64,000 bases of DNA from Telopea speciosissima (taxonomy: Eukaryota; Streptophyta; Magnoliopsida; Proteales; Proteaceae). Both the position numbers and the translations under genes were made by a program. This document shows positions 23,526 to 33,212 of this stretch, in pieces. The DNA lies in NCBI RefSeq assembly GCF_018873765.1, contig NC_057919.1, positions 70,364,984 to 70,428,983 of the forward strand. The letters are read 5' to 3'. Position 1 is the first letter of the stretch; each line of letters starts with the position of its first letter. The notes below the pieces were generated by a model. That model worked only from the letters and a program-made list of their open reading frames with translations. It did no database searches and was not told where the DNA came from.

Positions 23526-23962
23526 GTGAGCTAGGCTTTTGTGCTCGCTACTGAAATCAGACTTTCATGCTAGCCCTTACGAACTAGGCTTTCGTGCTGA
23601 CTACGGGAGTCAGACTTTCATGCTAGCCCTTGTGAGCTAGGTTTTTGTACTGACCACGAGAGTCAGACTTTCGTGCTAACTACGAAGTCAGACTTTCGTG
23701 CTAGCCCTTGCGAGCTAGTCTTTCGTGCTGACGACGAGAGTCAAACTTTTATGCTAGCCCTTGCGAGCTAGGCTTTCGTGCTGACTACGGAGTCAGACTT
23801 TCGTGCTAGCCCTTGAGAGCTAGTCTTTCGTGCTGACTACGAGAGTCAGACTTTTGTGCTAGCCCTTGCGAGCTAGGCTTTCGTGCTGACTACGAGAGTC
23901 AGACTTTTGTGCTAGCCCTTGCGAGCTAGGCTTTTGCGCTGATTACGGGAGTCAGACTTTCT
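23526..23962 (+). repeat. 53-bp tandem repeat in the Tat element
   Basis: About eight diverged copies of a unit containing GCTAGCCCTTGCGAGCTAGG, then CTTTCGTGCTGACTACGAGA and GTCAGACTTTTGT. GCTAGCCC and GGCTAGC-like parts are partly self-complementary. Tandem repeats in this 3' position are common in Tat elements. Confidence 0.9.
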
Positions 23963-24359
23963 TGGATGCTTGCACAATATTCGAACCGCGAAGTGATATC
24001 GCATTGATCAAGGATAACTTTACATCAATCACTTACTGATAATTTTTTGGTCGAGGTATCGTGTTGCCCCCTGGGGTCTTCAAGCTATAGGTCCCTGGCC
24101 TGATCTGCTTGGAGATCACATATGGTCCTTCCCAATTTGCGTCCAGCTTGCCTTGGTGCTATGGCTGGGAGGAGCTAACTTTTCGTACCACTAAGTCTCC
24201 TGCCCTGAATGTCCTTTCCTTGACTTTGAAATTATAATAACGGGCCGTTCTTTGTTTGTACTCCACGTTTCTCATCAACGCGTCCTCCCTGACTTCGTCT
24301 GGAAAATCCAGATTTTCCCTCAGCCCGTCCTGGTATGTTCTTTCATTGAAGTTTAAACT

Positions 24360-24980
24360 TTAGAGTGATCCTACCACGACCTCTACTGGAGCCAGTGCCT
24401 CGCTTCCATAGGCAAGCCTGAACGGGCTCTCCCTCGTAGGCGTTCGAACTGTAGTTCTGTACGACCATAGTACACTCGGTAGTTCATCGACCCACCTTCC
24501 CTTTGCTTCAGTTAGCCTTCTCTTTATTCCTACGAGCAAGGTGCGGTTTGTGATTTTTGCTTGACCATTGGCTTGTGGATATGCTACGGAGGTCGCTCGA
24601 TGTTTGATGCCGTATTGGGCACAGAATGTATCGAACTGCTGGTTGTCAAATTGTTTCCCATTATCTGTCACCAGGATCTTTGGCAGGCCAAACCTGTAGA
24701 TAATCTTGTCCCTGAAAAATTTCTCCATTTGTTATCGCGTGATTTTGGCTAAAGGCTCAGCTTCTACCCACTTGGTGAAGTAGTCTACCGCGACCACGAG
24801 ATATTTTCTATTCCCTGAGGCTAGAGTGAAGTTACCCAGTATGTCCATCCTCCACATAGCAAAGGGGATTGGACTAAGTATAGAAGCCAGCTCTGTAGAG
24901 GGCTGCCGCGGTATGTCTGCAAACTTTTGACATGGCTCGCACCTCCTCACATATTGGATGGCGTCCTTCTGCATGTTGGG
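24360..24980 (-). pseudogene. Tat integrase, catalytic Glu replaced
   Basis: Minus-strand translation: zinc-finger half RRCEPCQKFA, then WRMDILGNF (first Asp), VDYFTKWVEAEPLAKI, VTDNGKQFDNQQF (second Asp) and the third motif as QANGQAKITNRT. Family members read QANGQVE or QANGQAE there, so the catalytic Glu is Lys (a G-to-A change). A stop lies at about 24730 between ITR and QMEKFF, and another (TAG for Trp) at RAGLY-PNMQ. Inactive. Confidence 0.85.
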
Positions 24981-25715
24981 CTAATAGAGTCCAGCTCTCA
25001 GTATCTTGTAGGCCAGGTGGCGTCCCCCCATGTGACTACCGCAAATGCCTTGATGGACCTCTGACAAGGCGTTCAGGGCATGTGTGGGAGTTAGACATTT
25101 CAACAGCGAGCCTGTGATTGACCTTTTGTAAAGCTCTCCTTCTGTTAAAGTATATCGGGCGGCGCGGCTTTGAACCTTTCGTGCCTCTATTTTGTTTTGG
25201 GGTAGAACGTTGTCTTTCAGATACGCAACGATCGGATCCATCCAGCTGGGCTCGACTTCGACCAACACGACCTCTCGAACTAGATGAGTGGGTCTATAAA
25301 GTTGTTCAATATATACCGAGTTGTCAAGCTGTGCTAGTTCTTCTTTAGATGAACGTGAAAGTGCATCTGCCTTCTTGTTCTTGCAACGTGGAATCCTGAT
25401 TATCTCGAAGCTCTCGAACGAGCTGAGCAACTGTTTCACTTCTTTTAAATATGCTGCCATGCAATCATCTTTGGCCTCATAATCTCCATTGACTTGGTTT
25501 ACGACCAGTTGCGAGTCAGCCCATACGGCTAGATTCTTCACCTGCACAGCCTTTGCGGTTCGTAGCCCCCCAATCAGTGCTTTGTACTCAGCCTCATTAT
25601 TGGAGGCGGGAAAGTGCAGGCGTAGCGCGAACTATATTGGGAAACCTTCCGGGCTTGTTAGGACAAAGCCTACTCCTCAGACCTCCGCGTTACTCGATCC
25701 ATCCACTAACATTGT
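24981..25715 (-). pseudogene. Tat second RNase H (archaeal-type) and linker to integrase
   Basis: On the minus strand VKNLAVWADSQLVVNQVNGD and ADALSRSSKEELAQL are typical of the extra RNase H that Tat elements carry behind the first. The upstream part (to 25715) shows further blocks (VDGSSN-like, FALRLHFPASNNEAEYKALI-like) in the same frame with a stop near 25635. HLAYKILRAGLY leads into integrase. Confidence 0.75.
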
Positions 25716-26990
25716 CTAGGATGTCCCTGGGCTGATTTTTTCTTCTGACACGATCTCTTCTTCTTGCTCGTTCTCACCCGGGGTGCATTCAGCTATGAAA
25801 TCTGCTAGAGCTTGGCCTCTTATGGCCGTTCTAGGCCTATACTCGATCTGGTACTCGCTTAGCTCAATTTCCCAAGCTGTCAATCTTCTGGATATGTCTG
25901 GCTTATGAAGTACCTTCTTTAGAGGTTGGTCTGTCATGACCACAATTGGGTAAGCTTGGAAGTACGGCCTAAGCTTCTGGGCCGCTTTCACCAGCGCAAA
26001 CGCGAGCTTCTCGATCTGGGGATATTGAGTTTCTGCGTCCAATAGGACGTGACTGACGTAGTATACTGGCCTTTGGACTCTGTCTTCTTCTCTTATCAAG
26101 GTGGCACTCACAGCCACTGGTGAAGTTGCCAAGTATAGGAGCAACTCCCTTTCTGGCGCTGGTCTCGTCAATAGTGGAGGATTAGCGAGGTATACTTTGA
26201 GGTCTTTAAAGGCCTTTTGGCATTCTTCTGTCCACTGAAAACTCTTCACTTCTCTCAAGTTCTTCAAAGTTTTGAAGAATGGCAAGCACTTGTCTTCCGA
26301 ACGAGACACGAAGCGTGCGAGTGCTGCTATTCTCCTGTTCAGTCTTTGTACCTCACAAACAGTCTTAGGCGAGCTCATCTCCTGTATGGCTTTGATTTTT
26401 TCCAGGTTGGCCTCAATTCCTCTCTGGGATACCATATAGCCCAGGAACTTGCTTGAGCTAACCCCGAAGGCACACTTGGCATGGTTCAGCCACATTTGGT
26501 GGGCCCGTAATACCTGGAATGCCTCGTTTAGGCCGGCCAGGTGATCCTGGGCCTTAACGCTTTTTACCAACATGTCGTGTACGTACACCTCCATATTCCT
26601 GCCTATCTGAGCCTTGAAAATCTTGTTTACCATTCTCTAGTATCTCACGCCCGCGTTCTTCTGACCAAAGGGCATCACCAGGTAGCAGAAGTTCTCCTGG
26701 TCTGACTGAAATGCTGTATACAGCTCATCCCCCTCTTTCATGAGGATCTGGTTGTATCCAGAGTATGCATTCATGAAACTTAGCCTCTCATGCCCGGCTG
26801 TTGCGTCTATCAACAGATCAATCCGGGGCAATGGATATTCATCTTTAGGACAAGCTTTATTAAGGTCGGTGTAGTCAACACACATTCTTCATTTTCCATT
26901 CGGCTTGGGTACCATTACCACATTTGCGAGCCAGGTAGGAAATTGCTCTTCTTGATAAAGCCGGAAGCCTTTAGCTTCTCTATTTCTTCT
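25716..26990 (-). pseudogene. Tat reverse transcriptase and first RNase H, catalytic residues lost
   Basis: The translation includes MCVDYTDLNKACPKDEYPLP, LSFMNAYSGYNQI, NFCYLVMPFGQKNAG, YVHDMLVKS, KFLGYMVSQRGIE, FQWTEECQKAFKDLK, the RNase H blocks YLATSPVAVSATLIREE and VVMTDQPLKKVLHKPDISRR, and LADFIAECTPGENEQ. Two of three catalytic aspartates are changed: FMDAYSG reads FMNAYSG and YVDDM reads YVHDM. A TAG stands for Gln in GVRY-RMVNK (about 26635). Inactive. Confidence 0.88.
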
Positions 26991-27226
26991 TTCATCGCGG
27001 TCTACTTCTCTGGCGCGAACGTCCTTCTTTTTTGTTGCATCGATTTTCTATTGGGGTCTACGTGCAGGGCATGCTCCGCTATCTATCGGGGTATGCCTGG
27101 CATATCTGCTGGCGACCAAGCGAACACGTCCTTGTTCTTCTGTAGGAATAGGGTGAGCTCCCTGGCTTCTTCCTGGCTAAGAGGGGACCCGATCTTAATT
27201 GTCCTGGTTGGGTTCTGCTCATCTAC

Positions 27227-28270
27227 TTAGACTTCCACGAGCTCCTCAACTGGTTTACCCCTCTGATAGCGTTTGTCTCCTCCGCGGTTGTCAATGACCT
27301 CTACCTGATAGGCTGTTCCTCTACAGTTGCCCTTGATGCCCTTTAGGAATGCTGCGTGGCACTCCCTGGCTTTTTTCTGCTCTGTCTGGCACTCCCCTAT
27401 GCCATTAGGGGTGGAAAACTTGACCTTCAGGTGCTTGGTAGAAACTACCGCTCCCAACTCGTTCAGACTTGGTCTGCCTAATATGGTATTGTAGGCCGTT
27501 GCTGCCCGAACGACCATGAAGTTGACCTTCACAATTTTTTGGCATGGGGCGGTTCCCACTGTCATCAGGAGCTCTACTGACCCTTAAATTGGCGCTGGTG
27601 CTCCTGAGAATCCATATAAGGGTGCGGTCTCGGGCTTCAACGTACCATCCTTGAACCCGAATTGTAGATATGCATCGTAAGATAGCATATCTACGGATGC
27701 CCCTGTATCTACTAAGACCCTGTGACGGTTCGATTGGCTATAACCGCCTGGACCACGACAGCATCGTCGTGCGGCCAGCTCAGCCCCTCCATGTCTCGGT
27801 CTGAGAAAGTGATCTCGGGCTCCGTGCGTGCTTTCTTTTCAGAGATTTTTGCTACTGCCACAAATCTTGCTTTCGCCTTAGCTTGGCGAGTTGACTCTTG
27901 CCCTGGTCCTCCCAGGATGGTGAGGATAGCCGGGACTGTGGATGTGTTGGTCTCGTCCTGATTTCTCCTGACTTCCTGATGATTGTTTCTCTGATTGCTT
28001 TGGCGATCCCTATCTCCCCCTCTTTGGGCTTTATCATCTCTTCGCCAGTCATTCCTTGTGGTTTCTTGGCCTCGAGGGTTATCTCTCGCCTCCTTGACAT
28101 AACGCCTCAGGTGGGCTTTCTGGATCACATCTTCTATTTCCCTCTTTAGCTATCTGCAGTCCTCTATGTCATGGCCTATCTCGGTGGAACTCGCAAAATT
28201 TGTTCGGATTCCGATCCTCCAATTTTGAAAACATTGGCCGGGGCCGTTGCAGTAGCCCTCGATCCAATAC
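27227..28270 (-). pseudogene. Tat gag tail and protease region
   Basis: 28128-27712 encodes HLRRYVKEARDNPRGQE and further Arg/Asp/Asn-rich linker; 27565-27227 has VKVNFMVVRAATAYNTILGR, then PSLNELGAVVSTKHLKVKFS, the block between protease and reverse transcriptase in Tat polyproteins. The protease-active DTGAS-type motif would lie near 27680-27720, where the frame reads VDTGASVDMLSYDAYLQFGF-like but is broken by stops. Confidence 0.65.
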
Positions 28271-28275
28271 TTCCA

Positions 28276-29886
28276 TCAGGATTTTAGCCTGGTGGTATTG
28301 ATTGGGGTATACTCGGGACTTGAATCCCTCTCTGACCTCGCTCTCTTGTCGTCCCCCTTCTTGTCTTCCTTTTCACTCGTCCTTTTCTTCTCGGGAGCTC
28401 TTCCATCCATTGCTTTTCTCGCCTTCATGATATCGAACATGTTGGCATATTGGTAACAATGATCTAGTAGCTGTGGCATAGTCGTTATCAGATCTAGCGC
28501 TAGCGACTTTACTAGATCGTGGTTGGTGACTCCGTTGTGCAGGGCATTGAAAGCCATCGCATCGTCCAGGTCCTTGATTTCCAGGCTATCCGCATTGAAG
28601 CAGGTGATATAATCTCTGATGGACTCATCAGAGCGCTGTTTGACAGCCAACAAGTTGGCTGTGGTCTTCTTTTGCTTGACACTGCTCTGGAAACGGCCAA
28701 CGAAGGCCTTGGCCAGCTCTGTGAAGCTTCGGATCGAGTTAGGCTTCAATTTGGTGAACCACAACGCCGCGGGCCCCTTGAGAGAGGTGGGGAAAGATCA
28801 GTAGGACACCACATCGGACCCACCATAGACTGTCATCATGGCATTGAAGTAGCTGATGTGGTCGTTGGGGTCATCTTTCGCATCATAAGCCTTAAACGTG
28901 GGGGTTTTAAAATCCTTGGGAAGCTCTGCTCCCATGAGCTCCCTCGTAAAGGGATGTTGGCCCGGCCTGAAGCTTTCGTCCGGGGCTGTCCCCCTCTCCA
29001 GGGCCGTAACTTTCGTGTTCATCTCCCTGAGCTTACGGTAAAGCTCGCTTTCTTCGACCTGGTTGTTGATGGCGTTTGTGCATGTGCGACGTGCGTTCAA
29101 CTCGTCCCTGAGATCTGGATAGGGTAGCCTTGATGGGTCTACCTGATTAGTGCGTATGTCTGAGGCCCTGGAATGAGTTGTTTCAGACAGACTGTGACTT
29201 CTCTGGCCGGTGGAAATTGATTGATCCTTCGCATGCGAGGGCCTGTTCCGAGTAGGCAGGTTCCCTGTACGCACTGTTCCCGGAGGAGGTAGCTCTCGCC
29301 TGGATGGGTGTGATGATCCTGCTCTACTTCCCGATGCTCGTACGTCGTCTCTTGCTATCCTTGAATTCTCCCGAGCAGTTCTTGGGAGTACATGAGGTTG
29401 CAATGGTGCCGGTGGTGGTATCGGTGCTGGTGGCAGACCTGCAGCCGCGGTGGCTACTGCAGTGGCTGTCCTTAACACCTGCACCTCATGAGCTATCTCT
29501 CTTAGAATCCCACTCTGGTTCAGAACTTGCAATTGTAGGTCCTGGATTTGGCCGATATTGGCGGGCGCTCCGGGATCTGTTTCAGGGACAAATCCCTGGG
29601 GCACAGGTGGCGGAGGTGGTAAAGCCTGTACGCCGCGGCTGGTCTGGCCCTGATTCTGAGTCGCCGCTGGGTCAGCCTCTAATGTGGCAGAGGGTTGAGT
29701 TCTTGCCCCTTCCTCTGCCGTGGGTAATTGAGGGTCGACGGAAGCAGTTGTCGTCCGCCGTTGCTGGGTCTTCTTTCCCGCATTCCCGCCACCCCGGGTG
29801 TTCTTTGTCGTCTGACGAGTCACCGGGTTGTCTATGGCTGGTGGGGCTTGAGCATTGGATGGAACGATGTTGGGTTCTCCGGCCAT
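28276..29886 (-). pseudogene. Tat gag, one stop codon
   Basis: ATG at 29886 opens a 362-codon frame with a Pro/Ala/Gln-rich head and LPKDFKTPTFKAYDAKDDPN, then DHISYFNAMM, the N-terminal border of the gag capsid domain. A TGA (28796-28798) replaces an Arg or Lys codon before SFPTSLKG. The frame continues AALWFTKLKPNSIRSFTELA, KAFVGRFQSS, QRSDESIRDYITCFN and ends near 28276 in a Lys/Arg/Glu-rich tail. It corresponds to the retrotransposon gag domain. It would form virus-like particles. Confidence 0.85.
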
Positions 29887-29935
29887 GATCTCAAGTTCAG
29901 TTAAACGGAGAGTCTAAGGCTTTGAGTATTGTATC

Positions 29936-29957
29936 GTTCCCACAGATGGCGCCAAAC
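29936..29957 (-). promoter_or_regulatory. primer-binding site of the Tat element
   Basis: On the minus strand GTTTGGCGCCATCTGTGGGA follows the 5' LTR terminus directly. TGGCGCC-type sites are standard in Tat and Athila elements. Confidence 0.85.
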
Positions 29958-30444
29958 TGTTGTGTCAGAAATCCTCTTGGAGCGGATCCTTCCTGCAAGC
30001 CAAGGATTAGCAGAGAGTACCGGGCCAGGCCGGTGATCTCACTCTAACGCTTAAGTTAGATCCCTGAGCAATAGTCAGAAAAATTAGAATTCAGATGGCT
30101 TATACGTGTGTTACCTCCCTTATTTAAGGTGGTGGAGAGTCCGAGTTGTGCCTGAATAGGGAAGCTGAAATCCCGGAGTGGAGTGAGACCGTTGGAGAGT
30201 GTAATCCGGAGATAATGTTTATCCGTCGATTCCCACGCACCTGATTGGGCATGACGTGGGCGGAAGTCTAGGACCATGTCGAACACCTAATAGACTTGGA
30301 GTGTCCTACGTAAGCTTCGTAGGATATATCTCTCGTTGGGCATGTACAATGACACCTTTGTCCCTCGATCGTCCTCTCGAGCTGGGCCTGGATTACACGA
30401 TTGCTGTAGCTCGTTCTGACCGAGCCGGTATTCTTATCCCAACA
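29958..30444 (-). repeat. 5' LTR of the Tat element
   Basis: 487 bp, the partner of 18440-18925. It starts TGTTGGGATAAGAATACC at 30444 and ends GACACAACA at 29958 on the minus strand. Confidence 0.9.
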
Positions 30445-30601
30445 GTCTATACGAACAATGTGTCTTGGTAACCGTCAATCATGCAATTATAGAAGACCAA
30501 TTTATCAGCTTAGACTCGGAGAGCCACGGCCTGGTGTCCTTTTGGGCCGGCTGTGTTTTGGAATCCCATTGATTTGGCTATAAACCCCTATCCAATGACC
30601 G

Positions 30602-30612
30602 CTGCGCATGCA

Positions 30613-30655
<43 letters not shown>

Positions 30656-30732
30656 AATTAATTATTAAGACGATCAATCGTGCTGCATGCAATAATATTT
30701 ATTTATGTATGTACGTGGTTGATTGAACTTAC
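30602..30732 (-). other. PME-A intron (empty of MITEs) with (TA)n
   Basis: 131 bp from a GTAAGT donor to a GCGCAG acceptor, with a TA run at 30616-30650. The homologous PME-B intron is 740 bp because three MITEs are inserted there; this copy shows the unfilled state. Confidence 0.85.
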
Positions 30733-31798
30733 AGAAGGTGGCTGTTAGGGTCGTTCGGGTTTTTGGGGCATTTTCATCTTTATCATCTCCACACATCCTG
30801 TTTCTTGTGACGATGGTCTGGTTTTGGCTATCTCCGTACATGAAGACATTAATCTGTTCCTGGGTGACGTTGATGTACTCCTGGTAGATGCCGGCCTTAA
30901 CGTAGATAACGTACCTCGTCTTCCTCCTACTGTTTTTGTCCTGGTAAGCAGGGTAAGCGTCTAGAGCTGCGCGGATTGTCCTGAACTGGCCGCTCCCTTC
31001 CTTGGCAACCACTGCGTTTGGCTTCAAAATTTTGTCGCCGTTGACGGCGAGGAGCTTGCGGTCTGCTACTGAGAACCACGTGGGGTAACCACTGCTGTCA
31101 ACTTGGTTGACATCCGCCGCTTCCAAGAGCCGTCGTGATTTGGGGATACAGTCGGGGAGAGGTATGTTCAAGGCACTAAGGATTTGGGAGAATTCCACAA
31201 TAATGGCAAGCGCATTGCTTGTCAGCTGGGTGGAATTGAGGAGCACATTGTTCATTGCCAACTTCAGATCCGGATCCTTAATTGAATCCCGACAAATTTC
31301 GTGGTAAAAGACCACGGCGCTCAACCAGTTGGCAAGGTCCGGTATGGGATTGTCCACCGTCTTCAAATCGTTTTCAACTACCAACGAGATCGACTCTTCG
31401 AGATCATCGATGGAGAATTGCAGCAATTCATTACAGATTGCAAATGCACTCTGCTCGCTCTCTATTTTGTTTTTCTTCTCCAACACGCTTGAATTAACCA
31501 TAGCAGCTCGCACCTCATCCAGGGTGGCAGAAACTGCAATCTTGATGAAGGCCTTGGGATCATCAACGGTTTCATTTTTGGAAACCTCGTTAAGGGTACG
31601 CATGCAAACATCCTTGTATGTGGTGGTTTCACAGACGGCCTTAACAGTCTTCATCCCCGTCGACAAGTTGACGTCGGTGCTGTCTTCATTATTGGAGCTT
31701 TGTTTAGAACGGTTTATTCTGGCCACCACACCGACCACTACGCCTACGACGAGAGTGAGTGAAACACCGGCAATTATGGCTTTGCCTTTGCCCATCAT

Positions 31799-32011
31799 CT
31801 TGTGTTAGTCGCGTGGCCCTTGGGAAAGAAATGTGCTCTCGGCGACCAAGAGACTCATCTCACCTCCCCGGTCTCTAGTCGATGAATATACATGGGTAAT
31901 ATATAGTATAGTATATAGTGGCATATTGCTTTCATAACCGAACGAGTCTGCCTAAATTTGATTGGTTCTAGATCAGTGGCATTATTGTTCACAGCAAAGC
32001 AATTAAAGCCC
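31799..32011 (-). promoter_or_regulatory. PME-A promoter region
   Basis: Conserved with the PME-B promoter: CCCCGGTCTCTAG, GGTAATATATA and TTGCTTTCATAAC-GAA blocks lie in the same order. A TATA-like GTAATATATAGTATAG lies about 90-110 bp upstream of the start codon. No factor sites assigned. Confidence 0.5.
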
Positions 32012-32201
32012 TAATTCTGATCGTCTATGGTGCAGTTGCTCGTAGCGGTCTGTGCGGCACAGATTGGGTCGTGCACATTATGACCGTCTTACCCCTTTTC
32101 GGGCAAAGTGTTTGGGCAGGAGTAAGACTATCTTTGCCCACGTAGCTCAGTCTACGCGGCTGGGACCTCTATGAGCAACGTGCCATAGAGGATCTGAATC
32201 C
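32012..32201. mobile_element. foldback MULE-type MITE (d) upstream of PME-A
   Basis: The right terminus read inward is GGATTCAGATCCTCTATGGC, identical to the MULE-1 terminus for 16 bases. The left arm TAATTCTGATCGTCTATGG pairs with it imperfectly. Arms run about 70 bp around a centre with GACCGTCTTACCCC. No duplication is preserved. The matching PME-B upstream sequence (near 46440) has no such element. Confidence 0.65.
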
Positions 32202-32831
32202 AAGATTGAGAAACCGCCAAAAAAGCCCCAACGACGGAGAAAGATAAATAGATAATGATGCCAGCTTCTTCTACCTTAATTTGTCCAGTCCACGGCCATC
32301 GCTCCTCTGCTTCGACAACGAATCATCATTTTCCCACGTCATTTAATTGATGTTTGTTTGTTGCGTAATATTTGAGCCAAACAAAACCTTCATTTACTAA
32401 CTCTATTTAAGGTGAAATTTAACATGTGAGCTGGACTGTCCATAAAATTTGGAATCCACCCAAGCTGAGGAGTTGCAAGTATTAGACTAACCTTATTCTT
32501 TGAATTGGCTTATTAGGGCCAACATGATAATATTTCTGTATTTTTTTTTTTGTGGTTCATGAGAATAAGAAAGGAATAGAAATCCGTGTTTGTTCCCGTT
32601 GGTTCATTTTTTTGTTCTTAAGAATTAATGATTTTTTTTATCAGACTGTTCCTAAAAATTATTGAACCACACTCAAAATAATTGAGAAAACCAAAAAAGA
32701 AGCTTTAGTTTGAAACTTCACGCTTCTATATACAAAAGGAGACATAACGGGGGAGTGGCTTTTTAATGATCACATGGTTAAATCAATGGGCAAACCAATA
32801 ATTTCATGTTCAAAATAGAATACGACCTTCA
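32202..32831. other. PME-A distal upstream sequence
   Basis: To about 32400 it is homologous to the PME-B upstream region (46480-46620). Beyond that it is AT-rich with no coding signal. Confidence 0.5.
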
Positions 32832-33212
32832 ATGCAACTTCAATCACCACCACTACCGCCACCAACACCTCTACTACTGCTACCACCGCCATTGTCACCT
32901 TCACCACCCCACCACTATTTTCATTGCCACTACCACCAAATTTTTGGATATTCAATGGGATTTTTTATTTCTAAAAACAGAAATTACTATATGTTACCAA
33001 CACGTTTTTGTTAAAAATTTAGGCCCAATGCAACTTCAACCACCACTGCCCAACAACCACCCCCACCTTTAGTGCTACCACCACCATTCTCACCACCTCC
33101 AACACCACCCCACCCAAATTTTTGGATATTCAATGAAATTTTTTATTTCCAAAAATAGAAATTACTATATGTTACCAATACGGTTTTTTTTTAGGTTAAA
33201 AAATTAGGCCCA
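32832..33212 (+). repeat. two tandem copies of a ~196-bp CCA-rich unit
   Basis: Each copy starts ATGCAACTTCAA, has a (CCA/CAC)-rich stretch, then AAATTTTTGGATATTCAATG, TATTTC-AAAA-AGAAATTACT and ATATGTTACCAA. Frames across it encode only His/Pro repeats and are spurious. Confidence 0.85.

Larger units (their letters stand above)
18440..30444 (-). mobile_element. Tat-lineage Ty3/gypsy retrotransposon, decayed
   Basis: 12,005 bp, transcribed right to left. LTRs at 29958-30444 and 18440-18925 start TGTTGGGATAAG and end TTCTGACACAACA (minus strand). The primer-binding site TTTGGCGCCATCTGTGGGAAC and a G-rich tract lie at the expected places. Target duplication gtctg/gtcta (18435-18439, 30445-30449; one mismatch) lies inside PME-A exon 2. 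Order: gag, protease, reverse transcriptase with RNase H, a second RNase H, integrase, a long 3' region with an opposite-strand gene, and a 53-bp tandem repeat. The second RNase H, the lack of a chromodomain and the antisense gene fit the Tat lineage. Many stops and lost catalytic residues make it inactive. Confidence 0.9.
17870..31798 (-). pseudogene. PME-A: type I pectin methylesterase pseudogene split by a 12-kb retrotransposon
   Basis: Minus-strand gene with exon 1 at 31798-30733 (donor GTAAGT), a 131-bp intron with a TA run, and exon 2 at 30601-30445 plus 18439-17870. Exon 1 encodes a signal anchor, the inhibitor-like pro-region, the SRRLLEA processing site and the start of the esterase domain. 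Exon 2 has TAG, TAA and TAG at GF-proximal, RV-proximal and TLFV-proximal codons. It is then cut by the Tat element between TLFV and YRQFYRKC, and continues with GTVDFIFGDFA and YLGRPWKNLS to HPSFFTR-stop. Pectin demethylation in the wall would have been the role. Exon 1 stays open, so a short pro-region protein could still be made, but no active enzyme can. Confidence 0.9.
17345..32400 (-). repeat. PME duplication, copy A
   Basis: Direct tandem copy of 37605-46620. Similarity covers the 3' flank (17600-17869 against 37680-38027, including GAGATCGAT-TAGAA before the stop), both exons, the intron edges, and the promoter (31800-32400 against 46020-46620, including CCACGGCCATCGCTCCTC). Copy A is enlarged by the Tat element and MITE (d). 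Confidence 0.8.

Noticed and set aside
23526..23962. CRISPR-like repeat array
   Set aside because: Units are contiguous without spacers, and the host is a plant retrotransposon; it is an ordinary tandem repeat.
32770..33072. Frames over the CCA-rich repeat (both strands)
   Set aside because: Low-complexity His/Pro or Val tracts, shared by both tandem copies; no gene features.
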